A stretch of 64,000 nucleotides of DNA. It comes from Takakia lepidozioides (Eukaryota; Streptophyta; Takakiopsida; Takakiales; Takakiaceae). Under the pieces are notes generated by a model that did no database searches, was not told where the DNA came from, and worked only from the letters and a program-made list of their open reading frames with translations. Below, one piece after another: positions 49,001 to 60,320 of this stretch. The translations under genes and the position numbers were made by a program. The stretch spans positions 52,326,001-52,390,000 of the forward strand of contig CM060733.1 of assembly GCA_030704615.1 (NCBI GenBank). The letters run 5' to 3'. Every line of letters begins with the position of its first letter. The stretch's first letter is position 1.

Positions 49001-52000
49001 CTGCAAAAATGCAATGGAATCAGACCTTTGTGGGCGCTGTGGGTGTCTGCAATTGCACCACTCCTGTGGCAGGTACATCTTCGACTACAGTGACTGGTTC
49101 CACAGAATGAGAAGGGACAGAAACATGTGCATGTGTTTTGACAAGGTCTGATGAATGGTCTGCTATGGGGTCGAACATGCGGAGCACCCTATCAACGGAT
49201 TGGTCTATTGCCAGTAGTGGGTCTACAGACGAGTCGGGGTCCACAAAAGTAAGTGGCAAAACGGCCAAAGATGCATCCTCATCTGTAGTAGACCCTGCCT
49301 CTAACAGATGGGGAAGGTCACCGACCAAACTGTCACAGTCATAGTCCATTGTTGCAATTGCAGAATTGGTCTGTACTATGGATAAATGAGCACTGACGCC
49401 GTCCCGGTTCTGTTCAGGCAGTGCTGTGTCAGAAGGTTTGGTGGCAAGGGTAAGGTCCACTACCATTCTCTGCTTCTTAGCAGATGTTGCAGTGGGGGGG
49501 AAAGGAATTGCTCCTCTCATTTTCGGCAACTCGTATGTGCCAGGGAGGATGGGCGTTGCTTCCTGGGTTATCGCCAGGTCTCCAGATGGTCTGATGTCCT
49601 GCACTGGCAAGGACTGCTGATGTTGGAATGGTGAGGTGTCGGCGTCCATACCTACGTCGCGATGCACTTCTGCGGTGCATTTGTCAAGCAATGTACCAGC
49701 CAGGGTGTCCTCCGGCAAGGTCTGATCTTCTCTCCTCTGCTCCAGCAAGGTCTGATTAGGTCTGCACTGGTCGGGAAATGTCTGCTCTGAGACGGTCTGG
49801 TGTGGTCTGGTGTGGTCTGGTATCCTCTGGTCTTTTGGGGTATGGTCTGTTGTGCACTCGGATTGTCTGGAGTCATGCGCTGTGGTCTGGTCTGCTGTGG
49901 TCTGGTCTTTTGTGGTCTGCTCTTGTCTTGTCTGGTGTGGGGTGGTCTGGTCTGATTTGGTGTGGTCTGGTCGTGTCTGGTCTTGTCGGGTCTGCTGTGG
50001 TGTGCTCTGGCCTGCACTGGTCTGCTCAGGTCTGATTTCCATTGCAGCGGTCTGCTTTGCCAAGGTGATGGGTGCCCGCTGATCTGGAATGTCCGATCTG
50101 GAAGTTATTATCTGCAAAGGTCTGCATAACCAAGGTCTCCGTGGTAATTTTGGGTAAGATGTGCAATGCCTCCATGAAAGTCTGTTTTGGCAACGAAAAG
50201 TTTTTGTCACCCACATTCTCTGGCTTGGGATCACTGGCAATCCAGTCGGGGGTCTGTTGGTTGGCATGTCGGTACTTGGATTTGGCTGGGAAGGGTCTGC
50301 TCGCTCCACAGTCTGCTCGTTGCGGGTTTCCTGGGTCTCCATGGGAGTTGGGTTCTGTGTGTCTGCTGTTGTACGAACTCCAATGAGCCTACACTTAACG
50401 GGTGACTCGACTCCAGTATGGCCATGGAGGGCTCGTAGAAGCTGCCTTGCGCCATTGGCGTACTGGTCAAGAGCATTCCAAACAAGCTCGTCCTCTGGAT
50501 CATACTCTGCAACATGTCACAAACACGTCAAAAACAAAGCACTCATCCCTGGTCTGCTAACAAACGGAAGAATACATGGGGGTATTATTCACATGGGGCT
50601 TTGTTGGTTGTCATGGTTCATAAAGTCTGCTAGAAGGTCTTCGTTCGTGGTCATCATCAAGGTCTGTTTAAAAGGTCTGTCCCAAAGGTCTGTGCAAAAG
50701 GTTTGTTTAAAAGGTTTGTTAACAAGGTCTGTTAGGTCTGATGACATACCATGATCTAGGACTGTGGTCCACAGCCCAATATCTTTCATAAGCCGATCCA
50801 TGAAGGCCTCGTCAAGCTCTCCCAGAGCTGCAACACGGTCCTCTTCTGGAAACCCGCTCCATAGCACTTAGAAAGCATGTCGTTTGTTGAATGCAATGTC
50901 AAAAATCGCACGCTCCTGCACAGTCACAAACCACATCATGGCGTCTTGCGTGATACTTTCCCGAGCCTCTTTGCTTCCATGCAGCAGTTGTGAAGGTCTT
51001 TTTTTAATTTGGTGTAAGACCTGAAATTGCCAAATTGCATCCATTGACGGCGGAGGAAACTCCTCAAAAGCAATCTCTGTCAAGCTCGCTAAGTGCTTCG
51101 GACGAACACCAAATATTGGGTGGGCGATGGCCATGTGCCTTATCTCCAGTGGGCGTGGGTCATGCATGAGAAAGAGCTGCGCAATAAGCGGTGGCTCGGT
51201 CTCCTTTGCCAGAAGCGTCACTCCATACTCACGGGCTTTGTCCAAAACACGAGTCACCTCCTCCGCCATGAACTCCATTGAGGAGTGTTGCGGAGCAAAG
51301 GTCCACCGGGAGGCAACGATGCGGTGAAGCTCATTGTACCAGTCCAGATGCCGATTGCTTTCCCCACAACAAAACTTCGGAAGAGTGGGGTCCTCCTCAT
51401 CAGTTGCAGACTGCTTTGGAGGACACCATGGTCTGCCAAATGGGAAAACAGTTCGACCATGCAATGTGGTCTGCTGAGGGTCTGCTGAAGAGGTACAAAG
51501 GTCCGTTGGAGGACGGGTCACGGAAGAAAGGTCCACTGAGCCGGGTCTGCTAGTCTGACCGGCGCTGTCAAAAGCCTTTACAGCAGACGGAGGGAGGCCT
51601 GCTACGCGGCCAGTGGTACCATCCTGAATTGATGCAATGGCATCAGCCAACTGTGGAAACAGACTCAGGATGTAGTCACGAATATCACGGACCTCATTCC
51701 GGACAAGTGTATTTTCCAAGGGAGGACCGTTCAACCTGTACTTCCAGATTTGCAAAGCCCTGTACACTCGGTTGTCTTGCGCATTCGCCTCCTGAAAACA
51801 AACAGCAATATTGGCCTTCACATTAGACCAGTAGACCATAGAGCAGTAGACCATAGACTAGTAGATTGGGCCAGTAGACCATACACCAGTAGGCCATTAC
51901 AGTAGACCAGTAGAGCATAGTAGTAGACCATAGTCGTGGACCCATGCAGCAGACCACAGCCACGGCAGTAGTGCGCATTTCAAAGCAACTGCAGTACCAT

Positions 52001-53375
52001 GTTGCGCAAAGCAGACCAAAACAATAGACGGTTTGCAGCAGACCACATATATAATAATAATAATAAAAACACTATGATTTGCAACAGGGGAAAGTAGTCA
52101 CACGGTTCTGGACCTATAGAGCAGACCACAGCCAGAACAAGTAATGCAGTACCATGTACAGAATAGCAGATCCAGAACAGTAGACCGACAACAACGGGCC
52201 ACACATACAACACCCAGCATAGCATATCACTAATTGCAACCAGGAAATCGAAAGACTCAAATACGGTAGGACGGCAGAAAGAGTGGTTCAAGTATCTGGA
52301 GGCCGTTGTAGTCTTTATCCCTTGGGTGTGATCGTGCCTCCACCCACTTCTTCTCGGCTGTGTCAATGGTCTGCTGTATCTGCCCTTATCTCACATAAAC
52401 ATACAAAAAAAGGAAAAAATCCGGATCTGATTCATCTGGGTACTGGTCTGGCAGAAGACCGTGGGGAAGTAGGTACAATGTGCCAGGGCGAACAGGGGTG
52501 CCCGTTACATCTCCATGAGCGTTAGTCAGGGTCTGCTGTTTCTTGGTCTGCTTGTTGGGTCTGATATGTGGTGGGCGTCGTGGGTCTGTTTGAGGGTGTG
52601 ATTCCTCGATGGGGATGTCCGAGTCAAGGGTTATGTCATGTACCGGCGGGGCGTACCCAATGGGGTCGTTCACCAAGTACGGTCTCACAAGTAGTCCAGG
52701 ACGTTCCGTCGACATGTCCTGAACATGATCCTCCTCTTCATGAGAGTCTTCCTCACTTGAGTCATCCCCACTGGACGACAAAGTTGAAACGGCAGCCTGT
52801 GGTCTGTTGGTGTTGGTCTGCTGGGACTGACCTGGTTGCAATTCTTTGCTACTCACTCTCATATCCCGTGGTCTCCCAATACTGGTACTGCCAGATCTGT
52901 GACTTTTGCGGTCTACATCTTTTTTAGCTCCATCACTGAGCTTCCTTTTCTTCACTGGCACAACGAGGTCGAGGCTCAGCAGGCCGGCTTCAGTGTAATA
53001 ACGCTGCCGCACTTCCTCAGCAGACCGAGCGACGGCATGCGCACCCCTACACTTTGCAGTGATTTCTTTTGCGGCCTTAGACGAACTTGGCTTGGGCCAA
53101 GGCTTGAAGTTCTCAGGGACCATACCTTTGCATCCTCCATCAAGGGCATGGCGGTTTAGAGTCTCTTTGTCCTTGACAATATCGGGGCAAAAGGGGCACT
53201 GAAACTGATCTTTTGGCCAGTTCTCTTTCTCCTTCGCTACGCGCAAGTCCAAAAATGCTTCTATTTTAGCATCGTACTCACTTGGCTCATACCAGTACCT
53301 TCTCTTGGCTTTGTTGCAAGGGGCATGCACATATTCCACCCAATCAGCTCCGCCCTTTGGGCAAGCTTCTTCCAT
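46050..53375 (-). CDS. gene C: C2H2 and SWIM zinc finger MULE-type transposase
   Basis: Coding blocks on the minus strand in order: about 52,440-53,375 with a C2H2-like finger (CPFCPDIVKDKETLNRHALDGGC) after MEEACPKGG; 50,868-51,800; about 50,590-50,867; 49,020-50,516, partly TRPDQT-like low complexity; about 48,490-48,940; 47889-48244; 47534-47733 with LMVFDQWLNGIPVAYILLAR and FIVDDVETEINAIR; and 46050-47313. The last block has FLCLWHVRKAWVKQ, DTNASIEAYHGNLKARL and a SWIM finger (CTCPWAPKGNLCKH). The junction of the last two exons (codon split CG|G) is in phase; the one before them is off by one base. The last exon is open for about 420 codons, unlike gene A. I see no DATFGTN-type first catalytic Asp, which instead occurs in the plus-strand fragment at 32.6-33.4 kb. 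One gene or two adjacent genes remain possible. Confidence 0.6.
49725..50110 (+). repeat. dense GGTCTG array inside a gene C exon
   Basis: Read on the plus strand, TGGTCTGGTG-like units recur every 5-15 bp. On the minus strand the same DNA encodes a Gln/Thr/Asp/Arg/Pro repeat (TRPDQT, DQTT), so the motif array has been translated as a low-complexity linker. Confidence 0.8.
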
Positions 53376-54635
53376 GGCTGCAACCTAAGGAGGAATTGTG
53401 TTAGAGACGGTCTGCTAAATGCAAATGAAGAAGAGCAAGCAAAAAAGGAAATGAAGGTCTGGCGGTGAAGAAGTCTGGTGAAGTTGATACCACTTCGGCG
53501 ACGACGGGCACGCGGCCTTTGAAGAGCGGGCGGGCGCTACAAACGAATCGTCGAGTCGAAGAGGCAGAAACCGCGAAGCGCAACACACCGTGCAGTCGCA
53601 AAGTGGAGAGACGCGAAAGACGCAAGAGGAGGAAGAGGCGAGGACCCCAACGTAACGGCTCACTGCTAAGCATGACAGGAGCACGCGTGCGACCGCCGAG
53701 GCCATGCACGTCGGCCATTGGACTGCCGTCGAAACATCAAACGTCCTGGAGGCACAATAATGGCCGCCGCCAAGGACTTTCATGGTCTGCCCTAAGTCTC
53801 CACCAAAATGGTCTGCCAAAAGGGTCTGTGGCACTGGTCTGTCGCATCCGTGAGGCAAAGATTGTCTGCACTCGGTCTGCCGTCGGGGTCTGACCAGAGT
53901 TCTCCAGGCTGGTCTGTTGGTTCGGTCTTCTTGTCTAGACTGGCATGGTGCACTCTTCTCTTCTCCTGCTCTGCCCATCTAGTCTGCCCTCTGTTTGCAG
54001 TGTGTCCCCACCCGTTTCACCATTCAATGGTCCCTCGGCTGGGTCTCTGCATCCCCGCACTGTCATGGTAACACTTGGAAGGTCCACTGGTTCGTTGCAC
54101 AAAAAATTCTGCCACACATGCCCATTTCGTCCTGCATCGATGGGTCCACCTGCAAACAACATCCAAGAGACGGAACTCGGGAGGAAATCGGATTTTATAC
54201 AGCCAGCCATGCACATATGCTTCCGCTATTTTTGCAATGTCATTCCACACATGCTATATGGAGGACAAGCCTCGAACAAGACAGTGTGACAAGGGAAAGG
54301 CCGATTCTCAATTGTCATACTTGTTAGCAAAGGCCTAAATACTTCCATTCAAGTCTGCACTGTAGACTCAATGTAACTCACTTCCCCGCGCTCAAACAAT
54401 CCCACGAATAGGCGAACAACAAAGCAAAAATAGTAGAAGCATATGAACAAAAGAGGCTGTGGCTTGAAACGATGGACTCCGACGTTGCCAGAGAGTCCAT
54501 GGAGTCATGCAAAGGGATTCTTCACAACCGCCGAGTCTGTTGGTTCTAAACAGTCAAGCAACAAACAACAGCAAGCAACACGAGAAAAAAAACAAAAAAA
54601 CAAAGGGGGTCTGAGGAGATCGGCGAGTGCCATGG

Positions 54636-54998
54636 CATGCCCTAAATCCGGACGGTCTGGATAAAACCGGATCTGGACGGGCAGATGCGCGCCACGCAGG
54701 TATGGTCTGTTGTGCTGGTCTGGGGTGGTCTGCCGGACGACATGCGCAGACCGAGCTTGGGCAGACCCCAGCAAGGGCAGACCCACTAGGGACCCGATGG
54801 CGGGCGGACCCAGCGGCGAGGGCGGGCGGGCGGGGCCGCGGTCCGGGGCAGGCTGGGCGGCGTGCGGGCAGGGCCGCAGTGCGCGGCTGGGAGGTGGGGG
54901 TGGGCGGGGCAGGGGAGGGCGACCCCGCGTCCGTGCGGGCGTGCGCACCCTGTCCCACACGCGCGACATAAACTCCCAATTATTCAAAAATGAGAGGC
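54636..54998 (-). repeat. right terminal inverted repeat, GC-rich core
   Basis: Inverted counterpart of the left repeat: CATGCCCTAAATCCGG at the inner end, a GC-rich block at about 54,795-54,960, and ATTATTCAAAAATGAGAGGC at the outer end. It holds several GGTCTG/CAGACC motifs near 54,700-54,785. The inner half is more diverged. Confidence 0.88.
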
Positions 54999-55007
54999 TA
55001 TGGTACC
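54999..55007 (+). repeat. target site duplication, right copy
   Basis: TATGGTACC, identical to 31628-31636. Confidence 0.88.
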
Positions 55008-55284
55008 CGGTTGTGCAAGCCTCACACATAAGAAAACACGTTAATAAAGTTTTCCAGGGCCACTCTGGGAGTCTGTCCCTGTTTATAAATAAATAAAATT
55101 TGAGGAAGAAAACATTGATATACGGTAACCTGACGCACGCGTGCTTCATCGGCTTCGGGATCCTCCTCGTATCGAGCTTCCCCCGCTTTTTTTTTTTGAA
55201 AACCGGATGGTGTGGGCCTCTCCTATACCCTGCATGCTTACTCTTTGTGGCAATATTGATTTCACGCCGTCTTTGACTTCATGA

Positions 55285-56410
55285 TTGTCAGGCGCTCTCT
55301 GCACTTTGGTCCCCTCCCTTCTGCTGCATTGCATGGCTAGCAGCGCCGCTCAAACCTCATCACTCCTCCCCTCACCTGGTTTTTCTCACTCATCCTTTTG
55401 CTCTGGTTCCGTCCCTGCTCTCTTTGTTTTGAGTCCTCGCTGCCCTTGTTGCTTCCTGCGTTTTCTATCTGCTATCTCTCGCTTTCTCGCTACGCTCAAG
55501 ATGGCCTCTTTTGTGTCGGCGGCCCCGGCCATTTCCCCCTACAGGAATAACAACAGGAGGAACTACCGTGACCGTGATCATCGTGATCATAGAGAATACA
55601 GGGTGAGAGACGACCACCAGGAAAATCGTCCCAGACAGCGCGCCGCCCACAGAAGAGGTAACTCAACGGATACTGGAGTCCTCGGTGCGGGCCCGTCTCA
55701 GATGCCCCGTTCTTCAGATCCCATCTTGGTCTGGAGCGACAAAGCGGGTCTGGAGGATGAAGCCCAAGAGATTCTCAATCTGGATTTGAACATTGTAAAG
55801 GATCACTCGCAACTCCTATCGGAGCAAGGAGTTCTGGTTTACTTCCCCGGAAGATTAGAGATCGTTTTTGGGCCCGTGGGTGGGCTTCTGAGCACTTTGG
55901 GTCGAACAGTGCCACGTGCAGTCGTGAATACTGGCAGTCATACATTCCTACATCCCACTCCTACATCCCCCTCGGCATCGGCTTCTATTCAATCGTCTTC
56001 TCTTCGGCCCTGTCAAGGCCCTTCAGTTCAATGTTAAGCGCTCCAAACACAGGGTTCATCTCTTCCCATGGTCTCCCGAATGGGGGCATAAAGTTGGTAA
56101 AACGTGTAGACCCAGAGTTTGGGCCCTCCCCTACCTCCCCGGGAACTATCTCCGTTCCTTGCTTGAGATAGGGGCTTGCTTATATAAGGATGGAGGGGTC
56201 CCTCAAATTGTCTTGATGCCAGATTCGGCCCCTATCTGCTCCTCTACTAAACTCCCGACGTTAGACAAGTCTTTTGTTACTGTGCTTGTCAAGGAAATTG
56301 TCCTTGCCATCATCTATCACCATTGCAATTCTGAAGGTCATGTGAGGTCCAACTGTCCGATTCTGGCTGCCAGTCGCAACAAAAAGACAGTTCATCGCAA
56401 TTCAATTTTG
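55285..56410 (+). pseudogene. decayed gag-like (LINE ORF1 / DUF4283-like) sequence
   Basis: An Arg/Asn-rich stretch after MASFVSAAPAISPYR (55,501) is followed by DEAQEILNLDLNIVKDHSQLL. After a frame change, FPWSPEWGHK and PRVWALPYLPGNYLRSLLEIGA resemble the DUF4283-like region of plant LINE gag proteins. Near 56,318 HHCNSEGHVRSNC resembles a CCHC zinc knuckle whose first Cys is replaced by Tyr. No reverse transcriptase is found downstream. The family assignment is tentative. Confidence 0.4.
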
Positions 56411-56919
56411 ACTCCACCAGGGGCTTGGATGCTCAAGAACAGTTTCCTGCATCCTCGAGGAAGCAAATGGATATCTCGCCTCCAGTCCCACCTCTTGCCA
56501 AACGCCAGAGAGAGCGCTCGTCACTTATGCATTCCCCGATCAATCCCCGTGTTTTTCTCCTTCCCTCAAAGTCGCCCATCTCCAATTGCAAATCGGAAGA
56601 CATCCCGGCGCTCTTCCCTCTCGAGTCACCTAACGGCATTCAGAGCCTAGCTTCATTCTGTCTTCAACTTCAGTCTTTTGCGGATGCCTCGCTTGATGAT
56701 GCCTCTTACCTCTGTGGAACCCAAGCTGTGGCAATCAACATCTCGCCAATCCTGCTGGGTTTTCCTGATGGGGTCAAGTCAATTTTGCTCACAGCGGCAA
56801 ACAAATTCACCACTTCCTGGATCACTAAGAAAGATGTATATTTGTGAGGAATTGCAGCGTTTGCTTGAACTTCTTCCAGCCACCGCGCTGCTGCCTCCTC
56901 CATCCGGGAGCTGCTGTCA

Positions 56920-57459
56920 TTGATCGTACTCCGCTACTCTTTTTCAAGGATGCCATGCTGCCGAAATCCTGCTGACTGCCCTTATCATGGCCACGATTAT
57001 GCTATGTTCAAACCAGAATCAGGAGACATCATTGTCTGGCTCTCTGTTTTCACAGACGCTTCTGGAATCAAGCGAGAGTCTTTGCGCGCAATGGAGTATT
57101 TGGAGGGCTATTACCGCTTTGAGCGGGGTGAGGGCGAGGGTCAATGCGGTCCGTGGGTCCTGAAAATTGTTGACCTCGATATACAAAGGTGGAATGGGAT
57201 GCCGGACAGATCACGCACGGCCTCGCTTTGGCGCTGGAATTGCTGCCAGTGGACTAGGGAGGACGGCACTGGGGAAAACTATATTCGTGGAGTTCACTCC
57301 GCTCTTCCAGTGTATGGAGACATTCGGCTGAGTTGCAAAGACGAATCGCACGGGCACATGAGGCCCACAGTGACCTTGTCAATGTATGATGGTGGTATGA
57401 TTGATGGGCATAACATTGTCGTCAGCTCCACCAAGGGCACCAGAACGACCGCATTGTAG
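56920..57459 (+). CDS. unidentified ORF, 179 codons or fewer
   Basis: An open frame with MPCCRNPADCPYHGHDYAMF near its start, then DIIVWLSVFTDASG, and ending KGTRTTAL. I do not recognise it. An ATG at 56950 (MPCC) is a more likely start than the GTG-like opening of the frame. It lies downstream of the gag-like relic and could be part of the same decayed element, or a separate small gene. A possible polyadenylation signal (AATAAAAC) follows at about 57,598. Confidence 0.3.
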   Translation: MIVLRYSFSRMPCCRNPADCPYHGHDYAMFKPESGDIIVWLSVFTDASGIKRESLRAMEYLEGYYRFERGEGEGQCGPWVLKIVDLDIQRWNGMPDRSRTASLWRWNCCQWTREDGTGENYIRGVHSALPVYGDIRLSCKDESHGHMRPTVTLSMYDGGMIDGHNIVVSSTKGTRTTAL

Positions 57460-57779
57460 TTTACCTCGAGGTGCCGCATCAGTAATGAGCTTGTTTTGAG
57501 GGCTATCAAAGTTCCTTCGAATTGGTGACGCCCATGTAGAAGGAGGAAGGGCTTAGATTTGTCTGGAATTGCTAAATGTGAGACACTGTGTTCGATCAAT
57601 AAAACAACCCATCGTACCTCACTTCTGTGTGCTTGTGTTTCATTGTGTTCAAGAACTGCCGTAATTGGCCCACTGTTTACAATTTGTGGTCTCATTTCTA
57701 CAATGTGTCTGTCCAGATGAATATACCAGAGTCAGCGATATCCTGAGGTGAAGGAAATCCATGTATGAGTAAAAGGAAA

Positions 57780-58620
57780 CATGTACATGCCGAAGCTCGG
57801 AAACTCGGCACCGCATTTCATTTTTCTCCATGCAGCGATTTCTGGCAGCTCTTTTTCCTCCGTTGTGGTCGTAACGGAAATGTTGTACCGCATTTCATTT
57901 CTTGACATGGCATTACCATACTTCGAATTGGAAATTGGACCTTGAATTGTCCAAGCATGTCCAATCGCCAATGCTTGTCCATGTCCATACTGGAAATGCG
58001 GCACCGCATTTCCATGTCCGTCATCGAAATTCCGTACCGGACAATGGAATGCGGCACCGCATTTCCGGAGAGCACAATGGAATGCGGTGCCGCATTTCCG
58101 TCGAAGGGTCTGGAATTGGACAAACAACGATGTCCGTTCTGAAAATGCGGCACCGCATTTCCATGTCCGTCATCAAAATTTCGTATTGGACAATGGAATG
58201 CGGCGCCGCATTTCCATCCAACTAGACGGAATACTCACACGGGTATGGAATTGGACAAACAACGATGTGGGCCTTGGAAATGCGGCCGCATTTCCATGTT
58301 TGGCAATTGAAAGTTCTTATTGGACAATGGAATGCGGTGCCGCATTTCCGACCAGCACGATGGAATGCGGTGCCACATTTCCGTCCAGCACGATGGAATG
58401 CGGTGCCACATTTCCGTCCAGCACGATGGAATGTGGTGCCGCATTTCCGTCCAAGGGTCTGGAATTGGACAAACAATGATGTCCGTTCTGGAAATGCGGC
58501 AGGCATTTCCATGTCCGTCATCAAAATTTCGTATTGAACAATGGAATGCGGTGCCGCATTTCCGTCCAAGGGTCTGGAATTGGACAAACAACGATGTCCG
58601 TTCTGGAAATGCTTCAGGGA
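57780..58620 (+). repeat. dyad array, about a dozen GAAATGCGG-CA-CCGCATTTC-type copies
   Basis: Clear copies begin at about 57992, 58046, 58079, 58141, 58195, 58276, 58329, 58362, 58395, 58428, 58490 and 58543. The copy at 58276 lacks the central two bases and is a perfect palindrome (GGAAATGCGGCCGCATTTCC). Copies are joined by ATTGGACAAACAACGATGTCC and CATGTCCGTCATC..AATTTCG linkers, giving a higher-order unit of roughly 110 bp in places. Weaker copies extend to about 57,800. The array runs directly into the transposase frame at about 58,608. Confidence 0.9.
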
Positions 58621-59540
58621 GATTTGGAGTCCCATCAGGATTGGACTTCCACATCTTAACGCTGGAGTTTGTAGGAAGCCACTCCGAATCAGTAGCTGAC
58701 TTCTTGTACTTCATAACGGGCCAGCCATCCACATCCTTAAAAAATCGAAAGACGTGCATCTCTGAGATCCCGACCAAAGCCTCATTTCCATCATGAATAC
58801 AACCCTTAACAAACTTCTTGAAGTCGGGAACCTCCTGTATGATTTGAGGAATGAATTGCATATCTTGGGAGATCATGAATGACCTCATCAAATCCGGAAG
58901 AATGTAGGTGCTGCGTTCCTTTAGCTTCTTCGAGAGATAGCTAAAGAATCCGCCAATATCCTCATGGGTGTGCCCGACCATGAGAAAACCAAGCCGGATC
59001 TCTTCAAAAACATCTTTGGCAGTGAGGAGGGATATGAAAGCAAGCATCCATCTGTTCTTATTGTCCTTGGAGGAGTTGTCCATCTGCAAATAAAGTCGTC
59101 TAGGAAGTGGTCGAGTACCACGTTTATTGTGCGGCCTGCAGGGTTTCAGAGCCTCCAAACATCTCGATTTACCTCTCATGAGCGTTTCAAAAAAATCATT
59201 TTGAACTTCAGTGTCGAAAATGTTCCTGGATTCCCGACATGTCGGCTTTTCCAGTTGGCACAGGCACCGAGCCAGTGACCCAATTGTGAAGTTTGAATTG
59301 TCTTTCCAGAACTCAAGGGAAAATTGAGCGTAAGCTCCATCTCCGTGTCCATGCGTAACCATTCCTGTCAATGAGACAGACAACTGACCCAATCCCGAGA
59401 CCATCTTGTTCGTCATCTGTAGCCTCGGAATAGCCGTTTTCCTATTATCCATCTTATCATGAATAATACATAGGAACTCCTCCGGAACCATAACGGACTC
59501 ATTCCTCCAGCTATGGTACAACCTTCTGCATGACTCTTGA
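58608..59540 (-). pseudogene. DUF7869-type transposase, truncated by an LTR retrotransposon
   Basis: The frame reads FLCIIHDKMDNRKTAIPRLQ, then LYLQMDNSSKDNKNRWMLAF, LGFLMVGHTHEDIGGFFSYL and VDGWPVMKYKKS. The QMDN..KDNKNR and FLMVGHTHEDI blocks are typical of DUF7869 proteins, common transposon-derived sequences in non-seed plants and animals. The 5' part is cut at 59,540, where the LTR starts; the frame continues into LTR sequence only by chance. The 3' end merges into the dyad array. Inactive as it stands. Confidence 0.75.
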
Positions 59541-60265
59541 TGTCGCGGCCCTTTGCCTTGAGGGCAGGGGGTCGGGACACATGAGGGGCTGCCCCTGTGG
59601 TGGGGGCAGCGGCAGCGATAGGTATGGGGGGCTGAAGCACCCTTGAGTGCCCAAGGCACTCAAGGAGGCGGAGGCGCTCACTAGGTGGAGCCCCGCACAC
59701 CGGGTTGCGGTGGAGGTGGCTCCACAAGGGGTGGTGGTAGCTTAGTGGGACTTAGTGGGGGTGGCATAGGACTCACCATGGGGTGGAGACCTCGAGGTGG
59801 GAGTCGTGGGGAGTCTTGGGACTCATCACGGTCCATTGGGGCCGCGGTGAGTGGGCCAAGACTCACCGCGACTCACCACCGGGAGTCGAGGGTTTTCGTG
59901 GTGGTTCGCCATAAAATGGCATGGCTGGTTATGAAACCCCCGCGGACAGCTACAGAAGTATATATAGGGAGTAGTAACCCCGAGAACGGTGCAAGCCCGT
60001 TGGTGACCAAAAACTAGTGAGTAAGCGAGCGAGCCGGAAAGCGACCAAAGAGTGGGGAGCTGTTCCGGACTGCCATCTACCAAAGGGAATTCTCCTAGTC
60101 CCAAACAGGTGGAGGGTTTTAGAGGGAAGCGAAAGGGGACCGTTATGTCCCGGTGAGCAGCCGAAACTCCAAGTTGGCCCGGCGGCCAGGTTGGGAGTCA
60201 GGCGCGCGCATCGAAGCGAGTAACTATGACTTGAAGGGGAGTTTACCGAAGTGAGGTGTGCGACA
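59541..60265 (+). repeat. 5' long terminal repeat of Ty3/gypsy element
   Basis: Begins TGTCGCGG and ends GTGCGACA, the short inverted ends expected of an LTR, two bases before the primer-binding site. A TATA-like TATATATAGG lies at about 59,959-59,968. The 3' LTR is outside the window, so the ends rest on this copy alone. Confidence 0.75.
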
Positions 60266-60267
60266 CT

Positions 60268-60279
60268 TGGTATCAGAGC
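60268..60279 (+). other. primer-binding site, initiator Met tRNA type
   Basis: TGGTATCAGAGC, the usual plant retrotransposon primer site complementary to the 3' end of initiator methionine tRNA, directly after the LTR. Confidence 0.9.
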
Positions 60280-60320
60280 TTAGAGTACAGTACGCGATTG
60301 TCCTTGGGATTGGCCTCATC

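Larger units (their letters stand above)
31637..54998. mobile_element. giant Mutator-like element (about 23.4 kb)
   Basis: The element is bounded by inverted repeats that both start GCCTCTCATTTTTGAATAAT and is flanked by a perfect 9-bp duplication, so it moved as one unit. Contents in order: left inverted repeat; broken transposase piece (plus); GGTCTG-rich tract; inner segment with gene A (transposase, minus) and gene B (ParB-methyltransferase, plus); 40-bp tandem repeat; gene C (C2H2-SWIM transposase, minus) in GGTCTG-rich DNA; right inverted repeat. Gene C has long open exons and is the best candidate for the outer element's own transposase, although its first catalytic Asp is not visible. 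The identical duplications argue that the insertion is not very old. Confidence 0.85.

Noticed and set aside
57992-58565. CRISPR array
   Set aside because: Repeats are palindromic with irregular spacing and related linkers rather than unique spacers, and the DNA is plant nuclear.
57732-58640. overlapping ORFs on both strands with repeated CGAAFHC-like peptides
   Set aside because: They are readings of the palindromic array, not genes; the same words occur in several frames.
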